From: Streptomyces sp. NBC_01716
Lineage (GTDB): Bacteria > Actinomycetota > Actinomycetes > Streptomycetales > Streptomycetaceae
Assembly: GCF_036248275.1 (NCBI RefSeq)
Contig: NZ_CP109181.1
Coordinates: 1,240,001 to 1,304,000 of the forward strand
Length of the DNA: 64,000 nucleotides
Direction of reading: 5' to 3'
Below, one piece after another: positions 16,690-24,761 of the stretch. Numbering within the stretch: the first letter of the stretch is position 1; each line of letters begins with the position of its first letter. Position numbers and translations under genes: made by a program. The notes under the pieces are model-generated. The model was not told where the DNA came from and did no database searches. It worked only from the letters and a program-made list of their open reading frames with translations.

Positions 16690-17655
16690 GTGGCGCAGCG
16701 GCAGACCGAACATCCGGACGTTGGGAAAACAGCCGGGCCGGGGGCCGGGCCCAGAGCGGAGCAGGACCATGACGTGCTGGTCGTCGGCGGCAGCGGGGTC
16801 GACACGGTCGTCCGTGTCGACTCGCTCCCCGTCCCGCTCGCCGACTCGGTCGGTGTGGGGCCGATCCGCGAATGGCCCGGTCAGACCGGTGGCAATGTGG
16901 CTCTGGGCTGTCGGGCCCTCGGACTGAACGTCAAATTCCTCGACTTCGTCGGTGACGACCCGGCGGGCGGTCAGGTACGCGAACATCTCGCCAAGGGCGG
17001 TGTGGACTTCGAGGGGCTGATCTCGTCCGCGGGCACCCGGCGTGCGGTCAATCTCGTCGAGACGACGGGCGGCCGGATGTCCTTCCACGACGCGCGTGAT
17101 CCGGAAGACCTGCGGATGCCGCGCGACTTCTATCTCCCCCACCTCACGCGGGCCCGCCATGTCCATGTGTCGATCACGAACTTCACCCGTTTCCTCTTCG
17201 ACGACATCATCGAACAGGGGATCCCCGTCTCGACCGATCTGCACGACTGGGACGGGGTGGACTCCTACCACCGGGAGTTCGCCTACCGCGCGGACCTGGT
17301 CTTCCTCAGCGCCGCGGGAGCGAGCGAGCGGATAGCCCCGGTGATGCGGGAGATCCTGCGTGAGGGCAGGGCGCAGGCGGTGGTGGCCACGGCGGGCGCC
17401 GGAGGGTCGTATCTGCTGACCCGGGAGGGCAGCCGTACTCCCCGGCCGATCCCGGCGACCGTCCCGCCCGCACCGGTGGTGGACTCCAACGGCGCGGGCG
17501 ACGCGTATGTCGCCGGGTTCCTCTACGGGCGGCTGGCCGGGCGGGACCTGGAGGCGTGCGCGCGCCTGGGCGCGGTCGCGGGGGCCTACGCCTGCACGGT
17601 GGAGGGCAGTTCGTCGCTGATCGGCGCCGACGCGCTCCTCTCCCGCACGTCCTGA
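16690..17655 (+). CDS. PfkB-family carbohydrate kinase
   Basis: Ribokinase-fold sugar/nucleoside kinase, about 321 residues. GQTGGNVALGCRALGLNVKF is the N-terminal PfkB signature region. VVATAGAGGSYLLTREG and VVDSNGAGDAYVAGFLYGR, with the catalytic Asp of GAGD, form the ATP site. The GTG at 16690 (VAQRQTEHP) is preceded by AAGGTGGAG; the in-frame GTG at 16681 is an alternative and adds three residues. The substrate cannot be named. The neighbours give no pathway hint, and the next gene is convergent 45 nt away. Confidence 0.86.
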   Translation: MAQRQTEHPDVGKTAGPGAGPRAEQDHDVLVVGGSGVDTVVRVDSLPVPLADSVGVGPIREWPGQTGGNVALGCRALGLNVKFLDFVGDDPAGGQVREHLAKGGVDFEGLISSAGTRRAVNLVETTGGRMSFHDARDPEDLRMPRDFYLPHLTRARHVHVSITNFTRFLFDDIIEQGIPVSTDLHDWDGVDSYHREFAYRADLVFLSAAGASERIAPVMREILREGRAQAVVATAGAGGSYLLTREGSRTPRPIPATVPPAPVVDSNGAGDAYVAGFLYGRLAGRDLEACARLGAVAGAYACTVEGSSSLIGADALLSRTS

Positions 17656-17700
17656 CCCAGGTCTGCTTGAGGCCCGAGGCAGGTGTGAAGCAGGTCCGGC

Positions 17701-18702
17701 TCAGGTCTGCTTCAGCGGTTCGTACTCCCCGGGGTCCAGGCCGAACGTCCAGGCGACGCCCGCCTTGGCGGTACGAGTCCCCGGCGGCACGCGCAGCCAG
17801 TAGGTGCGGCTCGTGCCGTCGGGCTCCGGGGTGGAGTTGACGACTTCGACCATCACGACGTCCTCGTCCCCGGCGAGGGCTATCCGCCAGAGGATGCCGG
17901 TCTCGTCCTTGTTGATCGGCTCGGCGCCGGACTCGGTGAGATACCGGTCGTAGCCGTAGTGCTCCAGCATGACGCGGCGCAGCTCCGCGTTCTCCTCGTT
18001 ACGGATCCGCGCGGGGTCGAGCGAGGTGAGCTCGTCGAGGAAGTCGGCCGGGACCGGCATCCCGCGCCAGGCGTAGAGGGCGAAGCCGTCGGGGTAGGCG
18101 AGGGCCGGGCCGTCACCGCGGTCGAGGCGCCCCGCCTCGTCACGGTGCAGCTCCACCGGACGTTCGCAGACCACCGTCACCTTCTCGTAGGGCCACCACC
18201 AGCCCGCGTGCGCCGCGACCTCGGCGAGTCCCGTGAGCCGGTCGCCACGGCCGTCGAACGCGGCGAGCCAGGCCGCGTCGTGCTGACCGAGGACCGCGTC
18301 GAGCAGCAGCTGACGCGTGGCGGGGAGGTCCTCCGCCTCCGTGCCGAGCGAGTCGGTGATGCCGGAGCGGATCCGGTCGGCGAGGGCGCGGGTGGTGTCC
18401 CAGAGCCGGGCACCGGTGGCCCCCCACCGGTCGGCCCAGCCCGCCGGGCCCAACTCGTCGTGAATACGGCGCCGTTCGTCCGCCCATGGCTTGGTGCGGA
18501 CCTCCTCACGGACCGATCTGCCCCGATCCGTGAGGGACTTGACGGCGGCGAGCCCGGCGAGCGGGGAGTCCGCCCAGATGATCCGCTCCGGCTCGGCCAG
18601 TCCGGCCGTTCGGTACGCGAGCCGTATCCCCGCCTCGGCCGCCGGCCGGTCGGCCGCGCCTGTCGCCGCCGCGACGCCCCGCCACTTGTCCACATTCCGC
18701 AT
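17701..18702 (-). CDS. DUF6745-family protein
   Basis: About 333 residues from the ATG at 18702; a GTG at 18729 is possible. It is a Trp/Arg/Asp-rich soluble protein with no membrane segment. Recognisable segments include GAADRPAAEAGIRLAYRTAG near the start, DAVLGQHDAAWLAAFDGRGD in the middle and LRRVMLEHYGYDRYLTESGA near the end. These match my memory of DUF6745 proteins, whose function is unknown. It lies with the 109-residue gene just upstream, divergent from the STM4015 operon, and the two may belong to the same system. It has no enzyme motif I recognise. Confidence 0.75.
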   Translation of the reverse strand: MRNVDKWRGVAAATGAADRPAAEAGIRLAYRTAGLAEPERIIWADSPLAGLAAVKSLTDRGRSVREEVRTKPWADERRRIHDELGPAGWADRWGATGARLWDTTRALADRIRSGITDSLGTEAEDLPATRQLLLDAVLGQHDAAWLAAFDGRGDRLTGLAEVAAHAGWWWPYEKVTVVCERPVELHRDEAGRLDRGDGPALAYPDGFALYAWRGMPVPADFLDELTSLDPARIRNEENAELRRVMLEHYGYDRYLTESGAEPINKDETGILWRIALAGDEDVVMVEVVNSTPEPDGTSRTYWLRVPPGTRTAKAGVAWTFGLDPGEYEPLKQT

Positions 18703-18789
18703 GTCTGAAGCCCCGTCCCCTGTCGTCACTGTCCCTGTACTTTCCTGCCGAGCCGTCCCGGCCCGTTCGCGCGGCCGTTTCGCGCGTCC

Positions 18790-19119
18790 TCAGTCGGCGA
18801 CGACGCGCACCGCTCCCGGCAGGTACTCCCGCTGGCGCACCACGCGGAACCACCCCTTCGGCAGCGCTATCGCCGCGTGCTCCTCGTGCACCACCCGGCC
18901 GCCCTCCGGCAGATGAAGCAGCATCGGCCCGAACTCGCCCCCCGTCTCGCGGACGAGCAGGCCGGGGCCGGTCACCGCGTGGGCGTGTCCCGTGACCTCA
19001 CCGAGCGCCAGGACGAGGCGCCCCCGCGCGTCCCTCGGCTCGCTCCGCGCCTCGGCCGCACCGGGCGGCACGCTCTCCTCCGCCACGGGCACGATGAGCA
19101 CGTCTCCCTGCCGGTACAT
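18790..19119 (-). CDS. Small uncharacterised protein (partner of the DUF6745 gene)
   Basis: 109 residues from the ATG at 19119, with GGGGAGA spaced 4-5 nt. It starts MYRQGDVLIVPVAEESVPPG, has the His-containing strand LALGEVTGHAHAVTGPGLLV, and ends VVHEEHAAIALPKGWFRVV. The strand-rich pattern suggests a small beta-barrel; HAH and HEEH could bind metal. No family name is certain. It is co-directional with the DUF6745 gene 87 nt downstream and divergent from the STM4015 genes. The shared upstream region (19120-19288) probably carries promoters for both directions. Confidence 0.75.
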   Translation of the reverse strand: MYRQGDVLIVPVAEESVPPGAAEARSEPRDARGRLVLALGEVTGHAHAVTGPGLLVRETGGEFGPMLLHLPEGGRVVHEEHAAIALPKGWFRVVRQREYLPGAVRVVAD

Positions 19120-19288
19120 GACTCTCCCCTCGACCGGCGGCGCCGAGTGCGCCGACCTGTGAACGACGCTAGACGGTGGGTCTGACAATCGGCTCCGCCC
19201 CCGAACCGGGCTTGTCAGTGGCGCCTGTTACAACTTCTCTCAGCATCAAGCCGATCAACGCCGACGCCCGGTGTCTGGAGCACTCGCC
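19120..19288. promoter_or_regulatory. Divergent promoter region of the STM401x system
   Basis: This gap controls the DUF6745-side genes (left) and the six-gene operon (right). On the plus strand CTTGTCAGTGGCGCCTGTTA is followed by a pyrimidine-rich stretch and GGAG 6 nt before the ATG at 19289. TTGTCA may be a -35 element, but the -10 is uncertain. Confidence 0.4.
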
Positions 19289-20236
19289 ATGACCATTTCG
19301 AACCACCTGCAGGAGTTGGACGGCCTGCCCGCGTTCGACTTCCCCGACGCCGAAGCCGAGCCGAAGGCGAAGCTCCCCGACGCGGGGTCGGTGGCCTGGC
19401 GCGTCGCGGTGGACGCGTACGAGAGCGAGGAGGAGTGGGAGTCGGCGTTCGCCCGTTTCCTCAAGGCCGTCGACGCGACCCAGGTCCGCGCGCTGATCGT
19501 CGGCGCCTGGAGCGACGTCTACGAGACCGCTCCTGACGGCGTGATCGGGGCCATCGTCGCCGCGAGCGACCAACTCCCCTCTCTGGGCGCGCTGTTCGTC
19601 GGTGACATCACCTACGAGGAGTGCGAGATCTCGTGGATCAACCAGACGGCGATGGCGCCGCTGCTCAACGGCCTGCCGCAGCTGCACTCGTTCGGGGTGC
19701 GCGGCGGCCAAGGGCTGGACATGGCCGGCGTCAAGCACGAGCGGCTTCGCTCACTGACCGTCGAGACGGGCGGTCTGGACGCCGATGTCGTGCGGAACAT
19801 AGCCGCGGCCGAACTGCCCGCGCTGGAGCGGCTGGACATCTGGCTGGGTGTGTCCTGGTACGGCGCGAACACGGTCGTGGCGGACCTGGAGCCGTTCCTC
19901 ACCGGAGTGCGTCTCCCCGCTCTGAAGTCACTGGCACTGCGCAACAGCGAGATCCAGGACGACATCGCGGCGGCGCTGGCGGGAGCGCCCGTCGTTGCGC
20001 GGCTGGAGACGGTCGACCTGTCGATGGGCACCCTCGGTGACGAGGGAGCCGAGGCACTGCTCGGCGGTCAGCCGCTCACGCATCTCAAGAAGCTCGATCT
20101 GCACCACCACTTTCTCAGCGAGCCGATGCGGAAGCGGATCCGTACGACTCTGGAGCCCGCCGGTGTGGTCGTGGATCTCTCCGGGTGCGAGTCCGAGAGG
20201 AACGGCGACTCGCGTTACACGGCGGTGGCCGAATGA
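19289..20236 (+). CDS. STM4015-family LRR-like protein, copy 1
   Basis: 315 residues, first gene of the radical-SAM operon. After an N-terminal cap the protein consists of leucine-rich-repeat (RNI-like) units. Examples are LPQLHSFGVRGGQGLDM, LPALERLDIWLGVSWYG, LPALKSLALRNSEIQDDI, VDLSMGTLGDEGAEAL and LKKLDLHHHFLSEPM. NCBIfam groups such proteins as STM4015, always near STM4011-4014, with no known function. A scaffold or substrate-recognition role is inferred from the repeats. The ATG at 19289 follows GGAG. Its stop overlaps the ATG of copy 2 (ATGA). Confidence 0.88.
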   Translation: MTISNHLQELDGLPAFDFPDAEAEPKAKLPDAGSVAWRVAVDAYESEEEWESAFARFLKAVDATQVRALIVGAWSDVYETAPDGVIGAIVAASDQLPSLGALFVGDITYEECEISWINQTAMAPLLNGLPQLHSFGVRGGQGLDMAGVKHERLRSLTVETGGLDADVVRNIAAAELPALERLDIWLGVSWYGANTVVADLEPFLTGVRLPALKSLALRNSEIQDDIAAALAGAPVVARLETVDLSMGTLGDEGAEALLGGQPLTHLKKLDLHHHFLSEPMRKRIRTTLEPAGVVVDLSGCESERNGDSRYTAVAE

Positions 20237-21207
20237 GCGGCGCGATGGACATCGAGCACTTCGACGAGTTCCACGGGCTGCCGGTCTTCACCCTCCCCCA
20301 CCACAAGATCCGGTCGCTGAAGGCGCTGCCCGAGGCCGAGGCCGTCGCCTGGCGGCTCGATTGCGGGTGGGAAGAGGAGTGGACCTTCCCCGAGTTGTGG
20401 AAGCACTTCACGGATGCCGTCGACACGGAGCGCGTGCGCGCGCTGGTCATCGGACCGTGGTGGAGCGGGGATTACAGCGAGCTGGCGCCCGCCCTCGAAC
20501 TGATCGTCGCCGACGCGGCACGCTTCCCCGCCCTGCGCGCCCTGTTCCTGGGGGACGTGGTCGGCGAGGAGTGCGAGGTGTCCTGGCTGGTGATGACCGA
20601 CGTCACCCCGGCGATCGAGGCTTTCCCGTCCCTGGAGGAGTTCGCCGTGCGTGGCTGCGGCGACACGTATCAGAACGGTGCCGTGCGGCTGCGGCCGGTG
20701 CAGCACGAGAGGCTGCGCCTCCTGCGGTTCGAGTCGGGCGGGCTGCGGGGCTCTGTCGTCCGCGCGGTGGGCGAGAGCGAACTGCCCGCGCTGGAGCGGC
20801 TGGAGCTGTGGCTGGGCATCGAGGAGTACGGCGGCGACGCGACCGTCGCCGATCTCGCGCCGCTCCTCGACGGCGGCCGGTTCCCGCTCCTGCGCCATCT
20901 GGGGCTCCGGAACAGCGAGATCCAGGACGAGATCGCCGGCGCCGTGGCCTCCGCGCCGGTCGTCGCCGGGCTCGAATCGCTGGCGCTGTCCATGGGCACG
21001 CTCGCCGACCCGGGCGGTGAAGCCCTCCTCGCCGGCCAGCCGCTCACCCATCTGAAGACGCTGGACCTGCGCCACCACTTCATGTCGCCGGACGTGACCG
21101 ACAGAATCCAGCAGACCCTGGGTCCGCACGGGGTGCGGGTGGAGCTGGAGCCGCCCTACGACCTCAGCGCTGACGACGAGTGGCGTTATGTCGCCGTCTC
21201 CGAGTAG
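20233..21207 (+). CDS. STM4015-family LRR-like protein, copy 2
   Basis: 324 residues, clearly a paralogue of the preceding gene. The shared pattern covers the cap (AVAWRLDCGWEEEWTFPE), the SGGLRGSVVRAV helix, ALERLELWLGIEEYGG, LRNSEIQDEIAGAVASAP, LALSMGTLADPGGEALL and LRHHFMSPDVTD. The ATG at 20233 (MSGAMDIEHF) is set by the 4-nt overlap with copy 1. Differences cluster in the cap and last repeat, suggesting distinct partners. No membrane or secretion signal is present. Confidence 0.88.
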   Translation: MSGAMDIEHFDEFHGLPVFTLPHHKIRSLKALPEAEAVAWRLDCGWEEEWTFPELWKHFTDAVDTERVRALVIGPWWSGDYSELAPALELIVADAARFPALRALFLGDVVGEECEVSWLVMTDVTPAIEAFPSLEEFAVRGCGDTYQNGAVRLRPVQHERLRLLRFESGGLRGSVVRAVGESELPALERLELWLGIEEYGGDATVADLAPLLDGGRFPLLRHLGLRNSEIQDEIAGAVASAPVVAGLESLALSMGTLADPGGEALLAGQPLTHLKTLDLRHHFMSPDVTDRIQQTLGPHGVRVELEPPYDLSADDEWRYVAVSE

Positions 21208-22378
21208 CGGCGGGCCGGGCCCGCGACGATCCGCCGGACAGGGCCTGGCGGTCGTCGGCAATCCCGCGAACCGCCGCGTCCGGCTTTTCCAGGACGCGGT
21301 GGGCGCGGCGGGCCTGCCACCGGCCCGTGAGGTGGCCTGGCTCGAAGTGCTGGGCGGGCGTGCCGAGTTCCACCCCGGTGAGACCGTGCGTGTCGAGTCG
21401 CCGGGCGAGGACGCGGCGGTGGAGCGGCTGTTGCGCGGCACGGACGATCCGACGCGGGTCGAGGGCACGGCGCTCTGGTACGAGCGGTTCACCTCCGCCG
21501 TACGGGAATTGGGCCGTGGGGTGCGCGAGGCGGGTGCGCGTCTCCTGGACGATCCGGACGAGTTGGCGGTGCTGTTCGACAAGCGGCTGTGCCACGAGGT
21601 GCTGGACCTGGCCTCCGTCCCGGTGCCGCCGTCACCGACCTCGGGGCCCGGCGCCCCGCCCGTTCGCGGCTGGGACGACGTACGTGCGCTGATGGACGGC
21701 CCCGGCATGCGCCGCGCGTTCGTCAAGATCGCCCACGGCTCGTCCGCCTCGGGAGTGCTGGCCGTCGAGTACGCCGGCCCCGGCCGCGTGCGCGCGACGA
21801 CATCGGTCGAACGCGACGCGGCGGGACGGCTGTTCAACTCGCTGCGGGTACGGCGGCTGACGACCGAGCCGGAGGTGGCCGCGATCGTCGACGCGCTGGC
21901 CCCGGACGGGTTGCATGTCGAGCGGTGGCTGCCGAAGGCCATGCTGAACGGCAGGGCGACTGACCTGCGGGTGGTGGTCGTCGCGGGCCGCGCGACGCAC
22001 GCCGTCGTACGGACCAGCTCGTCGCCGATGACCAACCTGCATCTCGGCGGGTCGCGTGGCGATTTGAACGCGGTGCGGGAGGCGACCGAAGCGGCGAGCG
22101 GCGGCGGGGGGTGGCGAGCCGCCCTGGAGATCTGCGAACAGGCCGCCGCCTGCTTCCCCGGCACGCACTGCGTCGGCGTGGACCTGCTGCCCGCGACCGG
22201 CTGGCGCCGCTTCGCCGTCGGCGAGGTCAACGCCTTCGGCGATCTGCTGCCCGGCCTCACCGGACTGCCCGGCAGCGGCGCGGAAGGCCTGGACACCTAC
22301 GGGGCGCAAATCGCGTCGCTGCGGGCGGGCGGTCCGCCCGCGGCCGGCGCGGGACAGGAGCGCCGTGCGCGGCTCTGA
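21188..22378 (+). CDS. STM4014-family protein, ATP-grasp-like
   Basis: 396 residues, ATG at 21188 inside the end of the previous gene. The middle and C-terminal parts look like an ATP-grasp ligase. AFVKIAHGSSASGVLAVEY is the phosphate-binding Lys/Gly loop, LHVERWLPKAMLNGRATDL a central strand, and CVGVDLLPATGW with VGEVNAFGDLLP has the Asp/Glu-x-Asn metal site. ATP-grasp enzymes join a carboxylate to an amine or thiol through an acyl-phosphate. The N-terminal 100 residues (GLAVVGNPANRRVRLFQDAV) form a pre-ATP-grasp domain. Together with two radical-SAM enzymes this points to assembly of a modified peptide or amide product; the substrate is unknown. Confidence 0.85.
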   Translation: MSPSPSSGGPGPRRSAGQGLAVVGNPANRRVRLFQDAVGAAGLPPAREVAWLEVLGGRAEFHPGETVRVESPGEDAAVERLLRGTDDPTRVEGTALWYERFTSAVRELGRGVREAGARLLDDPDELAVLFDKRLCHEVLDLASVPVPPSPTSGPGAPPVRGWDDVRALMDGPGMRRAFVKIAHGSSASGVLAVEYAGPGRVRATTSVERDAAGRLFNSLRVRRLTTEPEVAAIVDALAPDGLHVERWLPKAMLNGRATDLRVVVVAGRATHAVVRTSSSPMTNLHLGGSRGDLNAVREATEAASGGGGWRAALEICEQAAACFPGTHCVGVDLLPATGWRRFAVGEVNAFGDLLPGLTGLPGSGAEGLDTYGAQIASLRAGGPPAAGAGQERRARL

Positions 22379-23384
22379 GAGGAAGGACTCCGCGACGACG
22401 CGTGCCGCGCACGCGGACGCACACGCGCAGGCGGACGCCGACGCACACGCCGACGCGGAGAACAAGCAGGTGGACCACGTGGGCACGGAGATCGCGAACG
22501 CGGTGACCGGGCGTGCGGCGACCACCGGAACGGTGGGCGAGGACCCGCGGATCGCCGACGCGCGACTGCCCGACATGCGCCAAGTCGTCGGCCGCGACGA
22601 CCTGCTGCTCATCACGCTCGACACCCTGCGTTACGACGTGGCCGCCGAGCTGACCGCGGCGGGCCGGCTGCCGAATCTCGCCCGGCATCTCCCGGGCGGG
22701 CGCTGGGAGAAGCGGCACGCCCCCGGCAGCTTCACCTACGCCTCGCACCAGGCGATGTTCGCCGGGTTCCTGCCGACGCCCGCGTCGGCGGGGCCGCATC
22801 CGCGGCTGTTCGCCGCGCGGTTCGAGGGGAGCGAGTCCACGGCCGCGAGGACGTTCGTCTTCGACGCGCCCGACCTCGTGTCGGGTCTCGCGGACGCCGG
22901 GTACCGGACGGTGTGCGTCGGAGGTGTCGGCTTCTTCAACAAGCGGGGCGCGCTCGGTTCCGTACTGCCGGGGATGTTCCAGGAGAGCCACTGGGAGCCG
23001 GAGTTCGGCGTCGCGTCGCCGACGTCCTTCGAGTCGCAGGTGGCCCGCGCGGAGGGGGTCGTGGCCGAACTGCCGGCCGGTCAGCGGCTGTTCCTCTTCG
23101 TCAATGTGCCGTCGCTGCACCAGCCGAACTGGTTCCATCTGCCCGGCGCCACCCGTGAGGCGGGTGACTCGCGTGAGACGCACGCCGCCGCGCTCGAATA
23201 CGTGGACCGGCACATCGGCCGGCTCTTCGCCGCGGCGAGCAGCCGCCGCCGCTGCTTCACGATCGTCTGTTCCGACCACGGCACGGCCTACGGCGACGAC
23301 GGCTGGACGGGCCACCGCCTCGGCCACGAGTCCGTCTGGACCGTGCCGTACGCCCACTTCTTCCTGGAACCAGGGGCACCCTGA
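22365..23384 (+). CDS. STM4013/SEN3800-family hydrolase of the alkaline phosphatase/sulfatase fold
   Basis: 339 residues from the GTG at 22365, overlapping STM4014 by 14 nt. The metal-site strand LLLITLDTLRYDVAAE and the second site VCSDHGTAYGDDGWTG with HRLGHESVWTVPYAHFF are those of the alkaline phosphatase superfamily (phosphatase, sulfatase, phosphoglycerol or phosphoethanolamine transferase). No membrane segment is seen, so it is cytoplasmic, unlike most sulfatases. The N-terminal ~50 residues are an Ala/His/Asp/Gln repeat (AHADAHAQADADAHADAE) not expected in the family. Real homology begins near VVGRDDLLL, and a later start is possible. Confidence 0.85.
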   Translation: MRGSERKDSATTRAAHADAHAQADADAHADAENKQVDHVGTEIANAVTGRAATTGTVGEDPRIADARLPDMRQVVGRDDLLLITLDTLRYDVAAELTAAGRLPNLARHLPGGRWEKRHAPGSFTYASHQAMFAGFLPTPASAGPHPRLFAARFEGSESTAARTFVFDAPDLVSGLADAGYRTVCVGGVGFFNKRGALGSVLPGMFQESHWEPEFGVASPTSFESQVARAEGVVAELPAGQRLFLFVNVPSLHQPNWFHLPGATREAGDSRETHAAALEYVDRHIGRLFAAASSRRRCFTIVCSDHGTAYGDDGWTGHRLGHESVWTVPYAHFFLEPGAP

Positions 23385-24754
23385 TGACCGACACGACCAG
23401 TACCACCGGCACCGCGCCCCGGCCGCGCCCGTACGAGAGTTACGTCTACGCCTATCCGCACAAGACGGCGTACCGCCCGCTGGCCGACCGTCCGGCGCTG
23501 AGCGGCCTGTGGGCCGGTGAGCGGAAGGACGCGCTCTCGCTCTATCTGCACATACCGTTCTGCGAGGTCCGCTGCGGCTTCTGCAATCTCTTCACCCGGA
23601 TCGGCGCGCCCGGCGAACTGACGACGCGTTATCTGGACGCGCTGGACCGGCAGGCGACCGCTGTCGCCGACGCGCTCCACGCGGACGGCGCGACGGAGGC
23701 GGACGGAGTGCGCTTCGCCGCCGCCGCTTTCGGCGGCGGCACCCCCACCTTCCTCGACGCCGCCGAGCTTGAGCGGCTGTGCGACATCGCCGAGAAGCGG
23801 ATGGGCGCCGATCTGCGGGCCGTCCCGCTCTCCGTGGAGACATCGCCGTCGACCGCCACCGCCGACCGGCTGTCGGTGCTGGCCGAGCGCGGGGCCACAC
23901 GGCTGAGTATCGGCGTGCAGAGCTTCGTCGAGGAGGAGGCGAGGGCGGCCGTGCGCCCGCAGCGCCGCTCCGACGTCGAGGCCGCGCTCGGCCGGATCCG
24001 GGACGCGCGGATCCCGGTCCTCAACATCGACCTCATCTACGGCATCGACGGGCAGACCCCGCAGTCCTGGCGGTTCTCGCTCGACGCGGCGCTCGCCTGG
24101 CGGCCCGAGGAGCTGTATCTCTACCCGCTGTACGCACGGCCGTTGACCCCGCTGGGCAGGCGCGCGCATCCCAGTGAGGCCGACTGGGACACCCAGCGGC
24201 TGGACCTCTACCGGCGGGGCCGGGACCATCTGCTCGCCGAGGGGTACGAGCAGGTGTCGATGCGGATGTTCCGCCGCGTCGGCGCGCCGCGCGAGGGGGC
24301 CGAGGACTACGCGTGCCAGACCGACGGCATGATCGGCCTCGGCTGCGGCGCGCGTTCGTACACCTCGCGGCTGCACTACTCCTTCGACTACGCGGTCGGG
24401 ATGCGCGAGATCCGGAACATCATCGACGACTACACGGCCACCGAGGACTTCTCCCGCGCCGAGGTGGGCCGCGCGGTCGACCCGGACGAGGCGCGCCGCC
24501 GCCACCTCCTGCAGTCGCTGCTCCAGGCGGAGGGCATGCAACTGGACGAGTACCGCGGGCGGTTCGGCAGCCTTCCGGGCGACGACTTCCCGGCCGAGCT
24601 GGAGCGTTTCGCCGGCCTCGGCTGGCTCGACACGGCCGCCGGGCCCGGCCTCCTTCGGCTCTCGCCGGAGGGGCTCGCCCACTCGGACGCGCTGGGCCCG
24701 GCCCTGTTCTCCCCCGCCGTCCGGGCCGCGATGGCCGCGTACGAACCGAAGTGA
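23384..24754 (+). CDS. STM4012-family radical SAM protein (HemN-like)
   Basis: 456 residues; the ATG shares a base with the previous stop (TGATG). LHIPFCEVRCGFC gives the CxxxCxxC cluster motif (Cys60, 64, 67). Its spacing, and the barrel segments AAAFGGGTPTFLDAAELERL, RLSIGVQSFVEEEA and LNIDLIYGIDGQTPQSW, are those of HemN/HemW-type enzymes. Classical coproporphyrinogen dehydrogenase and HutW/HemW roles are not implied. The family sits in the STM4011-4015 neighbourhood and its reaction is unknown. It uses SAM to make a 5'-deoxyadenosyl radical or, like other HemN-type class C enzymes, a second SAM for methylation. Confidence 0.9.
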   Translation: MTDTTSTTGTAPRPRPYESYVYAYPHKTAYRPLADRPALSGLWAGERKDALSLYLHIPFCEVRCGFCNLFTRIGAPGELTTRYLDALDRQATAVADALHADGATEADGVRFAAAAFGGGTPTFLDAAELERLCDIAEKRMGADLRAVPLSVETSPSTATADRLSVLAERGATRLSIGVQSFVEEEARAAVRPQRRSDVEAALGRIRDARIPVLNIDLIYGIDGQTPQSWRFSLDAALAWRPEELYLYPLYARPLTPLGRRAHPSEADWDTQRLDLYRRGRDHLLAEGYEQVSMRMFRRVGAPREGAEDYACQTDGMIGLGCGARSYTSRLHYSFDYAVGMREIRNIIDDYTATEDFSRAEVGRAVDPDEARRRHLLQSLLQAEGMQLDEYRGRFGSLPGDDFPAELERFAGLGWLDTAAGPGLLRLSPEGLAHSDALGPALFSPAVRAAMAAYEPK

Positions 24755-24761
24755 GGCATCC

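Noticed and set aside
22405..22460. Tandem repeat as a CRISPR or satellite array
   Set aside because: Units are short (about 6 nt), irregular and in frame with a protein; no spacer structure.
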